A stretch of DNA of 64,000 bases, taken from Enchytraeus crypticus. Taxonomy: Eukaryota; Annelida; Clitellata; Enchytraeida; Enchytraeidae. The stretch spans positions 339,501 through 403,500 of the forward strand of contig CAJHZI010000202.1 in the NCBI GenBank assembly GCA_905160935.1, given 5' to 3'. Position numbers and translations under genes: made by a program. The notes beneath the pieces are model-generated. The model worked only from the letters and a program-made list of their open reading frames with translations. It was not told the DNA's origin and did no database searches. This document shows, piece by piece, positions 43,757-54,279 of this stretch; position 1 is the first letter of the stretch; each line of letters starts with the position of its first letter.

Positions 43757-46700
43757 GTTTCTACATTGTGATATATTATTAATATTTATATATTTATTTG
43801 TTTGTATATACACACATGACATACTGCAAGTGCTTCATAGTTCCCTTTCTTAGTTGCTGTTTTTGTAGTTTTTGTTATTCCTCCATTCCTCTCCATGGTT
43901 ATTAGTAATCGTTGCCTTTTGGTGTATCAATTGCAGCCGATGCAGAGTTAAGAATTACTAGATTGCTCTAACCAAGTATTGACTGTGTGAAGTGGTACTG
44001 AGCAAAATCATATTCTTATTCATGATCTTAGTAACTATAATAGTAAGTATAATAACATTAATAATAAGAATAACAATGTTATGTAGATAAAGTGCATTAA
44101 TTGGTTAATTAAATAAAATTAACTGTGTTAGTGCTATAATCTATGAAAAGTAAGTCTAATGGTATATATGAAAATAAACTTCTTGATAAAATCTGTAAAA
44201 ATGTGGGTCCAGTCTTTTGGAAGGGAAAAAATTAATGACAGAGATCTAGCTAAGTTCTTTGTTAAGCATACTGTTATTTTCATTGTTCAACAGGTAAATT
44301 CAGTCGTTGCAAAATCCCAAGAATTCGTGATTGTTCAGTAGTGCTGCGACGTTGGGACATCTCGCCTACACTGGCATCAGGTATAGTGATATATACACCG
44401 TGATTAAAAGAACCATGTGCTCAGTATATCGTCCATAACTTTGGTATATGTGAACCGATTCTTACATTTCTTCATAATTGTAAACTGGAAGTGTTACAAA
44501 AGGTAGATTTAAGGTAATTATTTTTCCTTCCTTTTCTATTTTTTCAGAATTAGAAAAAAAAGAAGGAAAATAATTATCTTAAATCTACTTTTTTGCGGCA
44601 CTTCCGGATTACTTTGGACTATAACAGACGATTTTACAAACATAATCGTTTTTTATTTAAATTTTAGAATGGTGTTTGCCAATGAAGATAAAGTGCTCAT
44701 TAAAAATTTCTACCTCACACAGGGTTATGGCACACATAGTTGCTTTCTAAATTTCCAGCCAAAGACTGATTGACGAAACAATTAAATGATCCAACCAAAA
44801 ACCAACCAAAGAAATAAATAACACGGATAAGTTGAAGGAGAGTTTGGTAAATGTTTGACAAGACATGCAGCTATCTATCTGTTGAAGAGTGAAACAAGCG
44901 TCTCAGAGGTTGTATTCACGCCAAAAAAGGACATTTGTAGCATATTATGCTTTGACTGTTGATAATGCTGTCTTACGTGGTTTTTTCGTATGTTTTATTG
45001 TTAGTTAAGTCACGAATTTGTAAATATTCTCTAAGAATTGATTTAACTAAACTGAATATTTTCAAGCACTGCTTCAATGCAATAACCCGATTCAAAGATG
45101 CATTGAATTCAGATGGGTTCGTTTGTCTGCCTATTTATCAGAAAATAAAATATAGAACTTAGACTTGTCAAGAAGTGTTGGACTGAATTGCTAAAAGTTT
45201 TAAACTTAAATAATAAACGTTACGTATACTATCATTATTGGTGACCATTTCACTTTATTGTGTATTTAAATTCTCTTATTATTTTTTCTGTTTAGCAGAT
45301 TTTACAAGGAAATCTCAATATGAATCTAATCACAAACATGTCAGGAGTCTTAAAAGCGGTACGTGTAAAGAAAATTCCTCTTCAGCGAAGGAAGATGATC
45401 CAAGAAAATTTGTGGGTGGAGATCAGCATCGCTGTACTGTTTGTATGGTGTCATTCAACTCTAAACAAAGTCTCATCAGTCATAAAGAGGATGTGCATGG
45501 AGTTAAGAAATTGAAGTGCGATAAGTGCAATTTTAGCACAATATATGATAGTATACTGAAGTTACATATAACTTCTAAGCACTTATACGACAGACCTCAC
45601 AAGTGTTCACAGTGTGGCTCTTCTTTTCTACATGATTCTCTCTTACTGCAACATATAAAAGTAATCCACAATGATGAGAGACCACACAAATGCTCTACTT
45701 GTGGTAAAAGATTCTCAAGTAGTTGTAACCTTGATCATCACCGGAGACAAGTTCACGATAATGAAAAGCGTTATGCCTGCGATCAGTGTGACTACAGATG
45801 CTTTTATAAAAGTCAACTTAAGACGCATAAGAGATGTGTTCATGACAAAGTGAAGTCATTTAGCTGTGCAGAGTGTGAGTACACTTGTAGTCTGAGACGC
45901 AGTCTCGTTCATCATCATCTGACCGTGCACTCTACGCAGATTTCTCAGCCGACAGTAGTCAAGCCCTACAAGTGCCCTCAGTGCGATGGTAGATTTTCTA
46001 CCACTTGTGATCTAGCGAGACACGTAAGGACTGTTCACAATCGCGAGAAGCCTTTCAAATGCTCAGAATGCGACAAAATGTTTCCTGATAAAACTCATGT
46101 CAATAAACACTTGAGGGCCGTTCACAATAGAGAGAGGCCGTATGCTTGTGATCAGTGTGATTATAAATGTGCTCAGCAGGGACGTCTTAACGAACATAAG
46201 AGAAATATTCACGAGCGACTGAGGAGGTTTAACTGTGCTGAATGTGATTATCAGAGTTTTACGAAAGAGTGCCTAAGGCACCATTGGATAGCCGTTCACC
46301 ACAAACAGAAGCCATTCTCCTGTTCTGTATGTGGTAGAGCTTTCTCTTTCCGAGTAAATCTTCAAAGACACGTTAAAACTTTGCACAGAGGTCCTAGAGT
46401 CCATTTGTGCAAAGCTTGTGGCAAGACTTATCCTCTAAAACGCAGTCTTAGGGCTCACTTTGATGCCGAACACAAAGATCTTAAATCCCATGCTTGCACT
46501 GAGTGTGACCAGGCTTTCACTAAGCCCGGATATCTTGAGTTGCACGTCAAGTATGGACATCGTGGAACTAAGAAGATCCACAAATGTCCTGTATGTGGCA
46601 GGAGATTTCCACAACCGAATCAAGTCCGGAGACACGTTGCTTCTGTTCACGAGGGTCTTAGACCCCATCAGTGCAAGAAATGTGGTAGGAAATTCTCGAC

Positions 46701-46908
46701 CAAGTCTTATGTGACCATGCATATGAAAGCTGTGCACGGTCGTGGATATCGGTGCCCAGACTGTGGCAGAGGACTCTCATGTCGAGCCTCTCTCGTCTAT
46801 CATAGGAAAGTTGTGCACGATGCTTCCATGCCTTTTAAATGCAAACTTTGCAAGAAAGCGTTTTCAAAGAAATTTAGTGTTGTAAGGCATATGAGAAGGA
46901 ATCATTAA
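43670..46908 (+). CDS. C2H2 zinc-finger gene model, leader exon(s) plus 17-finger exon
   Basis: Model: leader exon B and/or C joined to 45299-46908. Phases agree at each possible junction. No convincing initiator Met is seen in B or C, so an earlier exon (perhaps copy A or one before it) is needed. Poly-C2H2 proteins normally bind DNA in the nucleus; no target can be inferred. No KRAB, BTB or other known effector domain is visible, so the leader peptide would be the only non-finger part. Confidence 0.6.
43868..43932 (-). mobile_element. tail of the 5S-derived SINE
   Basis: Minus strand: AAAAGGCAACGATTACTAAT, AACCATGGAGAGGAATGGAGG. As at 26262-26332. Between leader exons B and C. Confidence 0.65.
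44294..44380 (+). CDS. leader exon copy C, zinc-finger locus
   Basis: An 87-nt exon between TTGTTCAACAG and GCATCAG|GTATAG. Encodes KFSRCKIPRIRD followed by CSVVLRRWDISPTLAS, then one base. With the zinc-finger exon, which starts with two bases (AT) and then TTT, the junction makes GAT (Asp) and keeps the frame. Open frame also runs upstream of the acceptor, so the true 5' end is uncertain. I do not know the domain; the conserved core is CSVVLRR-x-D-x-S. Confidence 0.65.
44485..44607. repeat. long hairpin, possible MITE
   Basis: GGAAGTG, AGGTAGATTTAAGGTAATTA and TTTTTCCTTC are mirrored by GAAGGAAAATAATTATCTTA, AATCTACTTTTTTGCGG and CACTTCC. Arms of about 50 bp around a short A/T loop, in the intron before the zinc-finger exon. 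Confidence 0.85.
44610..45298. other. intron of zinc-finger gene
   Basis: Ends in TTTTTTCTGTTTAGCAG, a polypyrimidine tract with two overlapping acceptors (TAG at 45295, CAG at 45298). A 67-codon frame at 44959 shows no family signature. Confidence 0.5.
45299..46908 (+). CDS. C2H2 zinc-finger exon, 17 tandem fingers
   Basis: One uninterrupted frame of 536 codons to a TAA at 46906. After about 40 charged residues (KEDDPRKF), 17 C-x2-C-x12-H-x4-H fingers run from HRCTVCMVSFNSKQSLISH to FKCKLCKKAFSKKFSVVRHM, ending RRNH-stop. Nearly all use the H-x4-H spacing; linkers are varied (HNREKPF, HNRERPY, HDNEKRY) rather than strict TGEKP. Fingers 4-6 (YACDQCDYRC, FSCAECEYTC) mirror fingers 8-10 (YACDQCDYKC, FNCAECDYQS), a sign of internal duplication. 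A longer linker (STQISQPTVVK) separates fingers 6 and 7. No ATG lies in frame between the acceptor and finger 1, so the start is in an upstream exon. All zinc ligands look intact. Confidence 0.95.
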
Positions 46909-48300
46909 TAAATATCATCAGTTCATTCATCAAGCATCGATCTATTTATGTAACTGTATTATATAATTATCTATCGTTGGACTCCTACCGGACTTGCATG
47001 GTGCTAATGTATTTTGCTTTGTATTATATTGAAGAAAATTGCTTTACTTTACGGTTCTATATATGTAGTCACTTAGTTGTCCTTTTTGTGTCATATTCGA
47101 TCTCTTTTGTGTGCTCATTTTTAATATAATTGCAGAAATAGGTTTAAAACTCAATAATTGACGTGTGTTATGTAGTCTGTTAATGCTGATTGCTCAATTG
47201 ATTTAGTCATATATGTGTTAAATATCAGTCAGTATTTATTTATCAGTATTTAAAATATTTATTTCTCATATCATTATTTTAGATGAATTACCTTCTACTT
47301 TCAACTCCATATTTGTACCTTTTATTAAACGGAAGTTGATTGGTTCATAGAAAATTGTTATTGTTTATTTGCTGCTTAACTTGTAGGCTTACTTACTTTA
47401 ATAGGTATGAATATATAGTGCTGTCAAGTAACATTTTCTCAGTATATACGCAATTAGTTTGTCACTTTTGTTGTTTAGCTGTCAAGAAATTAAATAGTAA
47501 ATCTAATAAATGTTAAATGTATTTTGATTGAAAATTATATAATTTATGCAGATTTTTTCCCAATGTAAAAATAAATAAATTGTGGTTTTATGGGCAGTAT
47601 AAAATTGACGTCTTCAATTTAGGCCTAAATCTTTACATAATACTTCCTCAGCGTATGAAGTGCCTTATTTTTCTTTTTAAACTGTGAAACATGCTGATTA
47701 CTTAATGAGACTAGAGGAAAGGAATGATAGTATTTGGTATGAAACTATAAAATACTCAATTGTGTAGACATGTAATACTAAATATGATAAATATCTATAT
47801 GTAATATCGCGACCTGCATAACTGATTGGTTTAATATAATGTATATATGTAATGTGTTGCCATTTTTTGTGTGCTTTATTTTTTACAGGCTTAACTGTAG
47901 ATTGCTTATGATATATATATATATATATATATATACATACATACATAATATATAACTATTGCTGCTAAAAATGTGATATATGTAGTATAAACTGACTAAT
48001 GGATATTAAACAAGCGGTTTTAAGTGATGGTATTTACATTATTTACATTGATGGTATTACAATTTGTCACTCCGTTAATCTCTGTGAACTGATTTATTAG
48101 TTCTACATTTATATCATATGTGTGTCTAATTTCTATTACTGCCATATTTTATTCTGGCCGAACTATATTCGTCGAAGTATTAAATTGTATTATTTATTTA
48201 TTATATCTTCATTGTGTCTCTGCTTAGCTGCTTTAACCTTAACCCGAATCTTTCCACATTGATCCTCTATAGCCTATTATATATGATAAAATTTGATATA
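46909..48300 (+). other. probable 3' UTR and downstream DNA of zinc-finger gene
   Basis: T-rich, AT-rich DNA with several AATAAA-type signals (for example AATAAATAAATT near 47570). (AT)n at 47911-47934. No other gene seen. Which polyadenylation site is used cannot be told. Confidence 0.5.
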
Positions 48301-48439
48301 TTATTTATTTATTTATTTCACCAATTCAATGGTAGAGAAGTACAAAAGACAACATTGCAAAGTTATCAAGTGAGCAACTAACATGCAAATTGTCAATATT
48401 GTTAAATGACAAAAAGTGAATAGCAAAATGTGCGACCAA

Positions 48440-48612
48440 TATCGAATGTATACATACGTACACACGAATACACATACATACATATATACATATACACAAC
48501 ATACGTCCATACACATAGATCTATATACACATACATACACATATACACATATAAATATAAACACACACATGTACATACATCCATACATGTATACACATGT
48601 ACACATTCACCA
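48440..48612. repeat. (ACACAT)n-type repeat
   Basis: Degenerate ACATAC/ACACAT repeats. Frames on both strands are artefacts. Confidence 0.9.
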
Positions 48613-48803
48613 CTAGTCATGTTAACGTCATGCGACATTAACTATTATTAATATATTGCGGTGCTTGTTAATATGTTCATTTTATTGTATGCTACTTGTT
48701 TTATTGCATGTAATTTTTGTTAAGTATAGAATTGCTTTTACATGATATACTCTATTAAACTTTAAACATACAGGTCATCCTATAATGGCTGGTAAAGCTA
48801 TCT

Positions 48804-48935
48804 GGTCATCCTATAATTACGTCGTCACTGAAGGGGGTGGTGGACGTATGATGTCGCTGTATTCCAAGAGGAGGGAAGCGGGTGTCTGGAATAGTTTTAA
48901 AATAGGCTATAGTATGACGTAATATATGGATGACC
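48804..48935. mobile_element. 132-bp MITE with 20-bp terminal inverted repeats
   Basis: Left end GGTCATCCTATAATTACGTC; the right end, inverted, is GGTCATCCATATATTACGTC. Non-coding interior. The left 14 bp are also present 31 bp upstream (48773). DNA-transposon-derived by structure; superfamily not determined. Confidence 0.8.
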
Positions 48936-49584
48936 CCATAGCGTTAACCATAGCTGTATAGCATATAGGCCTAGGCCTAAATATAATTGTGTGTTAATAT
49001 ATTTCGTCGAAATAAATTAACAAATATATTTAACGTTGGTGTCGTCGTTTAACGGTAATTAGGCGCATTACACAAATGCTCCAAGTTGCTCAAGTGATCT
49101 GTAAGTAGTAGCCTGCAAGTGTAACTGAATGCGTAAAGATTGTACGTATCCGTCTAGATATGACAAATCATTGACTTGTCTCATTATTTTACATTTCTGT
49201 CATCTAATATCTATATCTATATGGCTATATAGTGTGTGGGTTAAGTACAGTTCTACTTTATATATCTCGTATTGATAGCATTAGAAGCGTCAATCGTAAG
49301 AAATTATGTCTTTATATATCTACGGTTTAGTTATAAATTTTATAGTGAATTTGATTAAGCAATTAATTGCAAATCTTAAACATTTTATGTAAGTAGGGCT
49401 ACTACTTCTACAACTGTAACAGTTAATTGCGGTAGGCCTTTAGCATAATTTATGATTCTGCATTAGGCCTATAGCTCCCTAACTTCCCAGTGCTCTGCCT
49501 GCCGCCAACTACTATATAAATCTACTTGTAAAGTACTGCATATGCAGATACATCTGTGCATTATTTTTGTCATCTACTAATTTA
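48936..49584. other. no gene recognised
   Basis: AT-rich. TAGGCCT-type short motifs scattered. No exon. Confidence 0.4.
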
Positions 49585-49810
49585 TCTCTTTCCAGTGATC
49601 TGCTAAGCGGCTGTCCATGGTACATATTCTACATAGTCATACTCTCGAGTATGACTTCACGCTCCATAAAGAGCACTCCATGGATCATTACATTAATCCC
49701 TTCACAGAAGGCTATCCTTATTACTATTATCCAATCCTTACGTAGGTATTAGACTGGTGAAAAGTATGGCTTCTGAGATGGTTTCCGTTGTCTTCCTCAG
49801 CTCATGATTT
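49585..49810 (+). mobile_element. dispersed repeat, family at 832
   Basis: CAGTGATCTGCTAAGCGGCT, CCATGGTACATATTC, ACGCTCCATAAAGAGCACTC, AAGTATGGCTTCTGAGATGG and TTCCTCAGC. Confidence 0.7.
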
Positions 49811-50039
49811 GTCGCCTCATATGACTCATGCAGTTTACTGTTGGTTAATTTGCTAAATTCGCTGTAAAGGGGCGAGTCTAAGGTGGATGTGGGCCTATGG
49901 GCTGCATAGACCCCGAATAATCTCTGAGCTCAGTCCCTCAACTTAATTTTAATCCCTTCTCCGTATAAACCATTGGTGATTTGAATCAAGCCCACCATTT
50001 GCAAGATTCTAGTATAGGCCCTATACATATAAATGAAGC

Positions 50040-50295
50040 TGACGGCGGGATTTTTATCGCACTTGGTTTAGTTGCACGTCAATATTCGAAGTTAAGCTTC
50101 ATCAGCCTCGGTTAGTACTTTTATGGGTGATCACTTAGTAAGACCGAGTGTTCACAGCTTTGAAGGAAAAAGTTACAGGGTGATGGAAGAAAATTCTTAA
50201 ATTCGCACCGGCTACAATTGATGCGCCATCTAAAGGCAAAGATTGCTAATATCCAAGGAGAGGGTGGAGGAAATAGGCCTTAAAACAAGCATCTG
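50040..50295 (+). mobile_element. 5S rRNA-derived SINE, best copy
   Basis: CGAAGTTAAGCTTCATCAGC, CTCGGTTAGTACTTTTATGG, GTGATCACTTAGTAAGACCG and AGTG follow the 5S rRNA 3' half containing the internal promoter elements. The tail has TTAAATTCGCACCGGC, GCAAAGATTGCTAATATCC, AAGGAGAGGGTGGAGG and AAATAGGCC. The 5' third matches 5S poorly. Too diverged to be a working 5S gene. Confidence 0.8.
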
Positions 50296-50424
50296 TACTT
50301 CCTGACCCAGTGTACTGTTGCACTGGTTTACTCTAAGTACCTCAGTTTGAAATTCAAAAAAAGGTAAACACGCATTATAGTGAATAATCAACTATGTTGA
50401 CATCTATCACTTTTAAAACCACAT

Positions 50425-50600
50425 GTTTACTCTGTTAGGCAATTTAGACCATTTTTCGTATAACCAGTCCAGTGAATGTCCGAGATTTTACTCTAAGATC
50501 AACGCGGCCGGGGTTCGAACAAACGAGGGTTCAATTCACCCCAGGATCTGTCATTTAAAACTGCATGACGTTACCCTTACGCTAATGAGACATTCTATAC
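50425..50600 (-). mobile_element. tRNA-derived SINE (GCGCAATGG family)
   Basis: Minus strand: TGTTCGAACCCCGGCCGCGT, TGATCTTAGAGTAAAATCTC, GGACATTCACTGGACTGG. Box B TTCGAACCC has one change. Confidence 0.82.
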
Positions 50601-50697
50601 AGCCTATTGCACTGACCTCTCAACATCCTGCAACATGACCACGATACAAACCTTCAGCCATGATGGGTAAACGTAGTAAAACTAACATAAAGCAAAA

Positions 50698-50822
50698 AAT
50701 TGGCAAAGCTAATGTTAACGTCTCTTTCCTCACTCGAAAGCGATGGCGAGCCCAGGATTTGAACCCGTACTTACTGTTCCTCGGTGGAATATCTTACCGA
50801 CATCGCCCAGGGCTCTAACCAG
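50698..50822 (-). mobile_element. SINE-1 copy
   Basis: Minus strand: GCGATGTCGGTAAGATATTC, GGGTTCAAATCCTGGGCTCG, CATCGCTTTCGAGTGAGGAA, then AGACGTTAAC. About 11 bp between CTCG and CATCG are missing. Confidence 0.85.
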
Positions 50823-51159
50823 TGGGGATATGCACATGGATTTGGTATAAGGGAGCTCGATATTGTTTTGAACGACGGTTGTAGTAAGTAAATCAATCTG
50901 CTCTCTAATGCTCCGTGCGGCACACCCATCGTTGGGCTAAGGTGAAGGTCAAGTTAATATCAACTGAATGTAAACATAAACATTTCTATTTGATTTGTGG
51001 ATTTACAGAAAATCTGGAAAATCGTATCAACCTCTTCAGTCATTTGGCTTAGAATTTGGTAAGTTTATGCAATTTTATTCGAATATTTATTGTTGAGAAT
51101 TGAAGTAGTATTTCTACTATTTATTGCTCAACATATAAATATTGGGCCTGCTACTCAAT

Positions 51160-51345
51160 CAGAATTAGAATGTATCAATAGCGCAATGGTTAAGGGTGTA
51201 GATAACGTCATAAAGTTTAAAATGACAGACCCTGAGGTGAATCGAACTCTCGTGGGTTCGATTCCCAGCCGCGCTGATCTGAGAGTAAAATCTCGGACAT
51301 TCACTGGATTGGCTACACGGAAAATGGTCTAAATTGCCTAATAGA
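51160..51345 (+). mobile_element. tRNA-derived SINE (GCGCAATGG family), best copy
   Basis: ATAGCGCAATGGTTAAGGGT (box A), CGTGGGTTCGATTCCCAGCC (box B), GCGCTGATCTGAGAGTAAAA, TCTCGGACATTCACTGGATT, GCTACACGGAAAATGGTC. Opposite in direction to the copy at 50425. Confidence 0.9.
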
Positions 51346-51687
51346 TATAGCATGTGGTATTAAAAGTGATAGATATCAACATAGTTGATAATTTCACTAT
51401 AATGTGTGTTATTAATATTATTATCAGCGCCCGATCAGCATCAAGTAATTTTTTGTCTTTCACTTTGACCCGTAAACCTAGGCCGCATAACTCAGCTGTA
51501 CACTTGCGCTATTTTTCCACTTCACCCCTATTTTTAAAGTTCGTACCGTTTTCCACTTCCCCCCTATTTTTCCATTTTCCCATAATTTGTTTATGTTAAC
51601 ATTGTGTGGACTCCCCTGGCTCAACTTATGATAGAAATTTCTGCAAGATACAACAACAACAACAACAACAGCAAGTCAAGCCACGAC
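51346..51687. other. no gene; short (AAC)n
   Basis: ATTTTTCCACTTC and ACCGTTTTCCACTTC form a local repeat near 51510-51560; (CAA)n at 51652-51670. Confidence 0.45.
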
Positions 51688-51898
51688 GGCTATTAATCTA
51701 ACTAACTATTAATAAGGACTAGATACTACTACTACTTAAGGCTATTAATCTAACTAACTATTAATAAGGACTAGATACTACTACTACTTAAGGCTATTAA
51801 TCTAACTAACTATTAATAAGGACTAGATACTACTACTACTTAAGGCTATTAATCTAACTAACTATTAATAAGGACTAGATACTACTACTACTTAAGGC
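51688..51898. repeat. 52-bp satellite, 4 near-perfect copies
   Basis: Unit GGCTATTAATCTAACTAACT, ATTAATAAGGACTAGATACT, ACTACTACTTAA. Confidence 0.95.
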
Positions 51899-52404
51899 TA
51901 GTAGCTACTGTCGTCGTCGACGATGACAGTATGTAACACCACGAAACCAAGTCAAGTGAAATTTTCATTAAATGTTTCCAATTCATCTCCTAAAAACTTT
52001 TCTCTGGATTTAATTGCAGTGCTATTTGAATGCTGCAAGCATTCTAGAGTAGTGGCAGGTAAATAACGGGACGAATCAAAACTTCGTAAATGTGGTCCGA
52101 TTAAAAATTGAAGCCTATATAATTGTGACTCAAGCATCTTACTTGCTTTATAATAACAATTACTTTATTGGTGACAATATCGGGTTTGCCACTTATTATT
52201 TTTCTTATTCACAAATATACTGAATGAAAATATAAAAAACATGACAATTTTATTCTGCTGGCCTACATGTCCTGGGTCGTTTAGGAATTTATGTTTTAGC
52301 AGTTTTAGGATTTACGTTTCTATCACATTGACAATTACAGTACGGTCTAACTGTTTAGATGGTTGTGTCTTTGTTCCTTTGTAAGGAATGCAGCTCAAAA
52401 TTAA
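51899..52404. other. no gene recognised
   Basis: AT-rich. No exon or element recognised. Confidence 0.4.
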
Positions 52405-52475
52405 TCAATCAATCTATCAATAAGAATTTAACGTCCGGTTCCTCACCATAAGGCAATGTCAGGGACGTCATTAAT
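52405..52475 (+). mobile_element. (CAAT)n joined to TTAACGTCCGG SINE fragment
   Basis: CAATCAATCTATCAATAAGA, ATTTAACGTCCGGTTCCTCA, CCATAAGGCAATGTCAGGGA and CGTC. Confidence 0.75.
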
Positions 52476-53007
52476 TGTTATTAATTATATTAATTAATAA
52501 CAATCCCTACTCTTATCACTCTCGTTGCTCATATCACTCTTTGTAAGAGCGATAACGACAAGGAAACATTAAACTCTAATTCATGCAAACCCTGCATATG
52601 GCATGGATGATGAAGTTTACAATCTTTTCCTGGGAATTTTCAGTTATTTACATTATATATTTAATTATTTTCATTATGGAACATGACTAAATAATTCCTT
52701 CCTTAGTAAAACATCCTTCAAAAGTGCCTGTGTCTTAAAGTAAAAATAACATGTCTGTTGTCATTTGTTTCTTAAAATTCCTACATCAGTGCAAAGGAAA
52801 TTTAATGGAAATGTGTTGTTTTATTTTGTATATTGATTTATTTTGTATGTTGTTTTGTTTTACATATTTTATTTTATATATTGTTTTTTTTCTATATATA
52901 TATATATATATATAGTTTTATTTTAATTAAAAAAATATTATAATTTGGCTAACTTAATGTGGTGGTTTAGTGTAAAGTATGTGCAAAGTATGGCACACGA
53001 GCAAGAT

Positions 53008-53009
<2 letters not shown>
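52476..53009. other. no gene; AT-rich
   Basis: TATTTTGTATATTG-type repeats near 52820-52890 and a short (AT)n at 52894-52913. Confidence 0.5.

Positions 53010-53092
<83 letters not shown>
53010..53092. repeat. (AT)n then (AC)n
   Basis: About 34 AT units followed by a short ACACAC run. Confidence 0.95.
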
Positions 53093-53204
53093 TTCTAATT
53101 AATCTAATTATAAAACTAGATTTCAGTATAATTTGAATATAATTCAATAGTATTGACTATAGATTACTATATATACTATGGTATAATATAATTTTCTTGT
53201 AAAT

Positions 53205-53275
53205 TATTCAGTTAGTTGACGTCCCTGACATCATCCCTGGATAAGGAAACGGACGTTAAACCTTTATTATTACTG
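53205..53275 (-). mobile_element. AACGTCCGTTTCC SINE fragment, minus strand
   Basis: On the plus strand GACGTCCCTGACATCATCCC, GGATAAGGAAACGGACGTTA, AACCTTTATTATTA. The plus-strand end GAAACGGACGTTAAACC shows the shared core, followed by TTATTA. Confidence 0.75.
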
Positions 53276-53664
53276 TCTGTGATTCAGACATCATGAACAA
53301 CGCACTTGTTGACCGGTTGTAACCAGCATGACTTGCAGAATTAAGTAGGTCAAGAACTGACCTAATTCATTGCTGCCAGTATTGTCGTAGATGAATGCTA
53401 GGCCTGATTGTCAGTTATTGATAGAGGTATACTAGCTGCTTGTAGAAGATAACAAAGCATTTGATGAACATGATAAGAAAGCTGCTTAGATTAACTGTTT
53501 TATATACTTAACTTGTGAAAATATGTTGTATAAAAATGCTGAACATTTTGGGCTGTTTTTTTATATTAAATATGTGCAATATTTGAACAATGCAATATCG
53601 TATGTAACACTGGTATATATATACGTTGAAAAAGTTGTGAAATATTTTGAACTCTCTCTCTCTC
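53276..53664. other. no gene recognised
   Basis: AT-rich. No exon recognised. Confidence 0.4.
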
Positions 53665-54241
53665 TCTCAGTGCCGTGCCTACTGGCAGGTCCATGTTATA
53701 TAACGCCTCCACTCTTCTGTGTCTTTCGTTTTTCTCTTCATATCTTTGTATGAGTGGAACTTAAGTCATCTAGAAATACTCATTCTTGTTGTTATATACA
53801 ATTATTCTTAGGGGATTCTGTATATAATGAGGTGGGCCCCGTATGCCTTCCTCAGCTTCGACTAACATTTACTGGGCAGGGGCGTCATTCCCCGAGAAAA
53901 CAATTCTCTTTACCCTGACGTCCACGAACTGAGACCAACTCCATTCCGCTAGTACCCTTCCTTGGACTGACCACCCGGATTTTGGCTCGCACCGTTTATG
54001 GACCCCTCACTCTGCTCATCGGCTTTGATTTGGTTTCACAGTGCTCAATGTTGTCATAGACAACAGTAGCACTCTAATCGTATTGTTGTCGTTGTTGTTG
54101 ACAGGACAGTTAATGTGAATAACTTTGGACTGATTTTGTGGATTTTGGAATTCACACCATAATTGGACCTTCTTCTTGCTCGCCGGCTTGATTTTGACTC
54201 AATAGTGCTCGATGTTGTCAATTATGACTGTAGCACTATAA

Positions 54242-54275
<34 letters not shown>
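53665..54275 (+). mobile_element. composite: LINE tail and two hairpin-ended repeats
   Basis: (CT)n, then CCTACTGGCAGGTCCATG (53680), then GGGGATTCTGTATATAATGA and CAGCTTCGACTAACATTTAC (53815-53870). Two copies of the hairpin element follow, ending CAACAGTAGCACTCTAATCG (54063-54082) and GACTGTAGCACTATAATTG-(TTA)n (54225-54275). Confidence 0.75.

Positions 54276-54279
<4 letters not shown>

Noticed and set aside
46435..46737. Frames on the other strand or in other phases across the zinc-finger exon
   Set aside because: Shadows of the intact 17-finger frame.
50090..50160. A functional 5S rRNA gene
   Set aside because: Only the promoter half matches and it is joined to a foreign tail that recurs elsewhere.
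51090..51332. Frame with NRTLVGSIPSRADLRVKSRT (and relatives at 29373, 50423)
   Set aside because: Translation of a tRNA-derived SINE.
51688..51898. CRISPR-like regularly spaced repeats (also 14335, 56020, 60190)
   Set aside because: Units are directly tandem with no unique spacers, in a eukaryotic genome; ordinary minisatellites.
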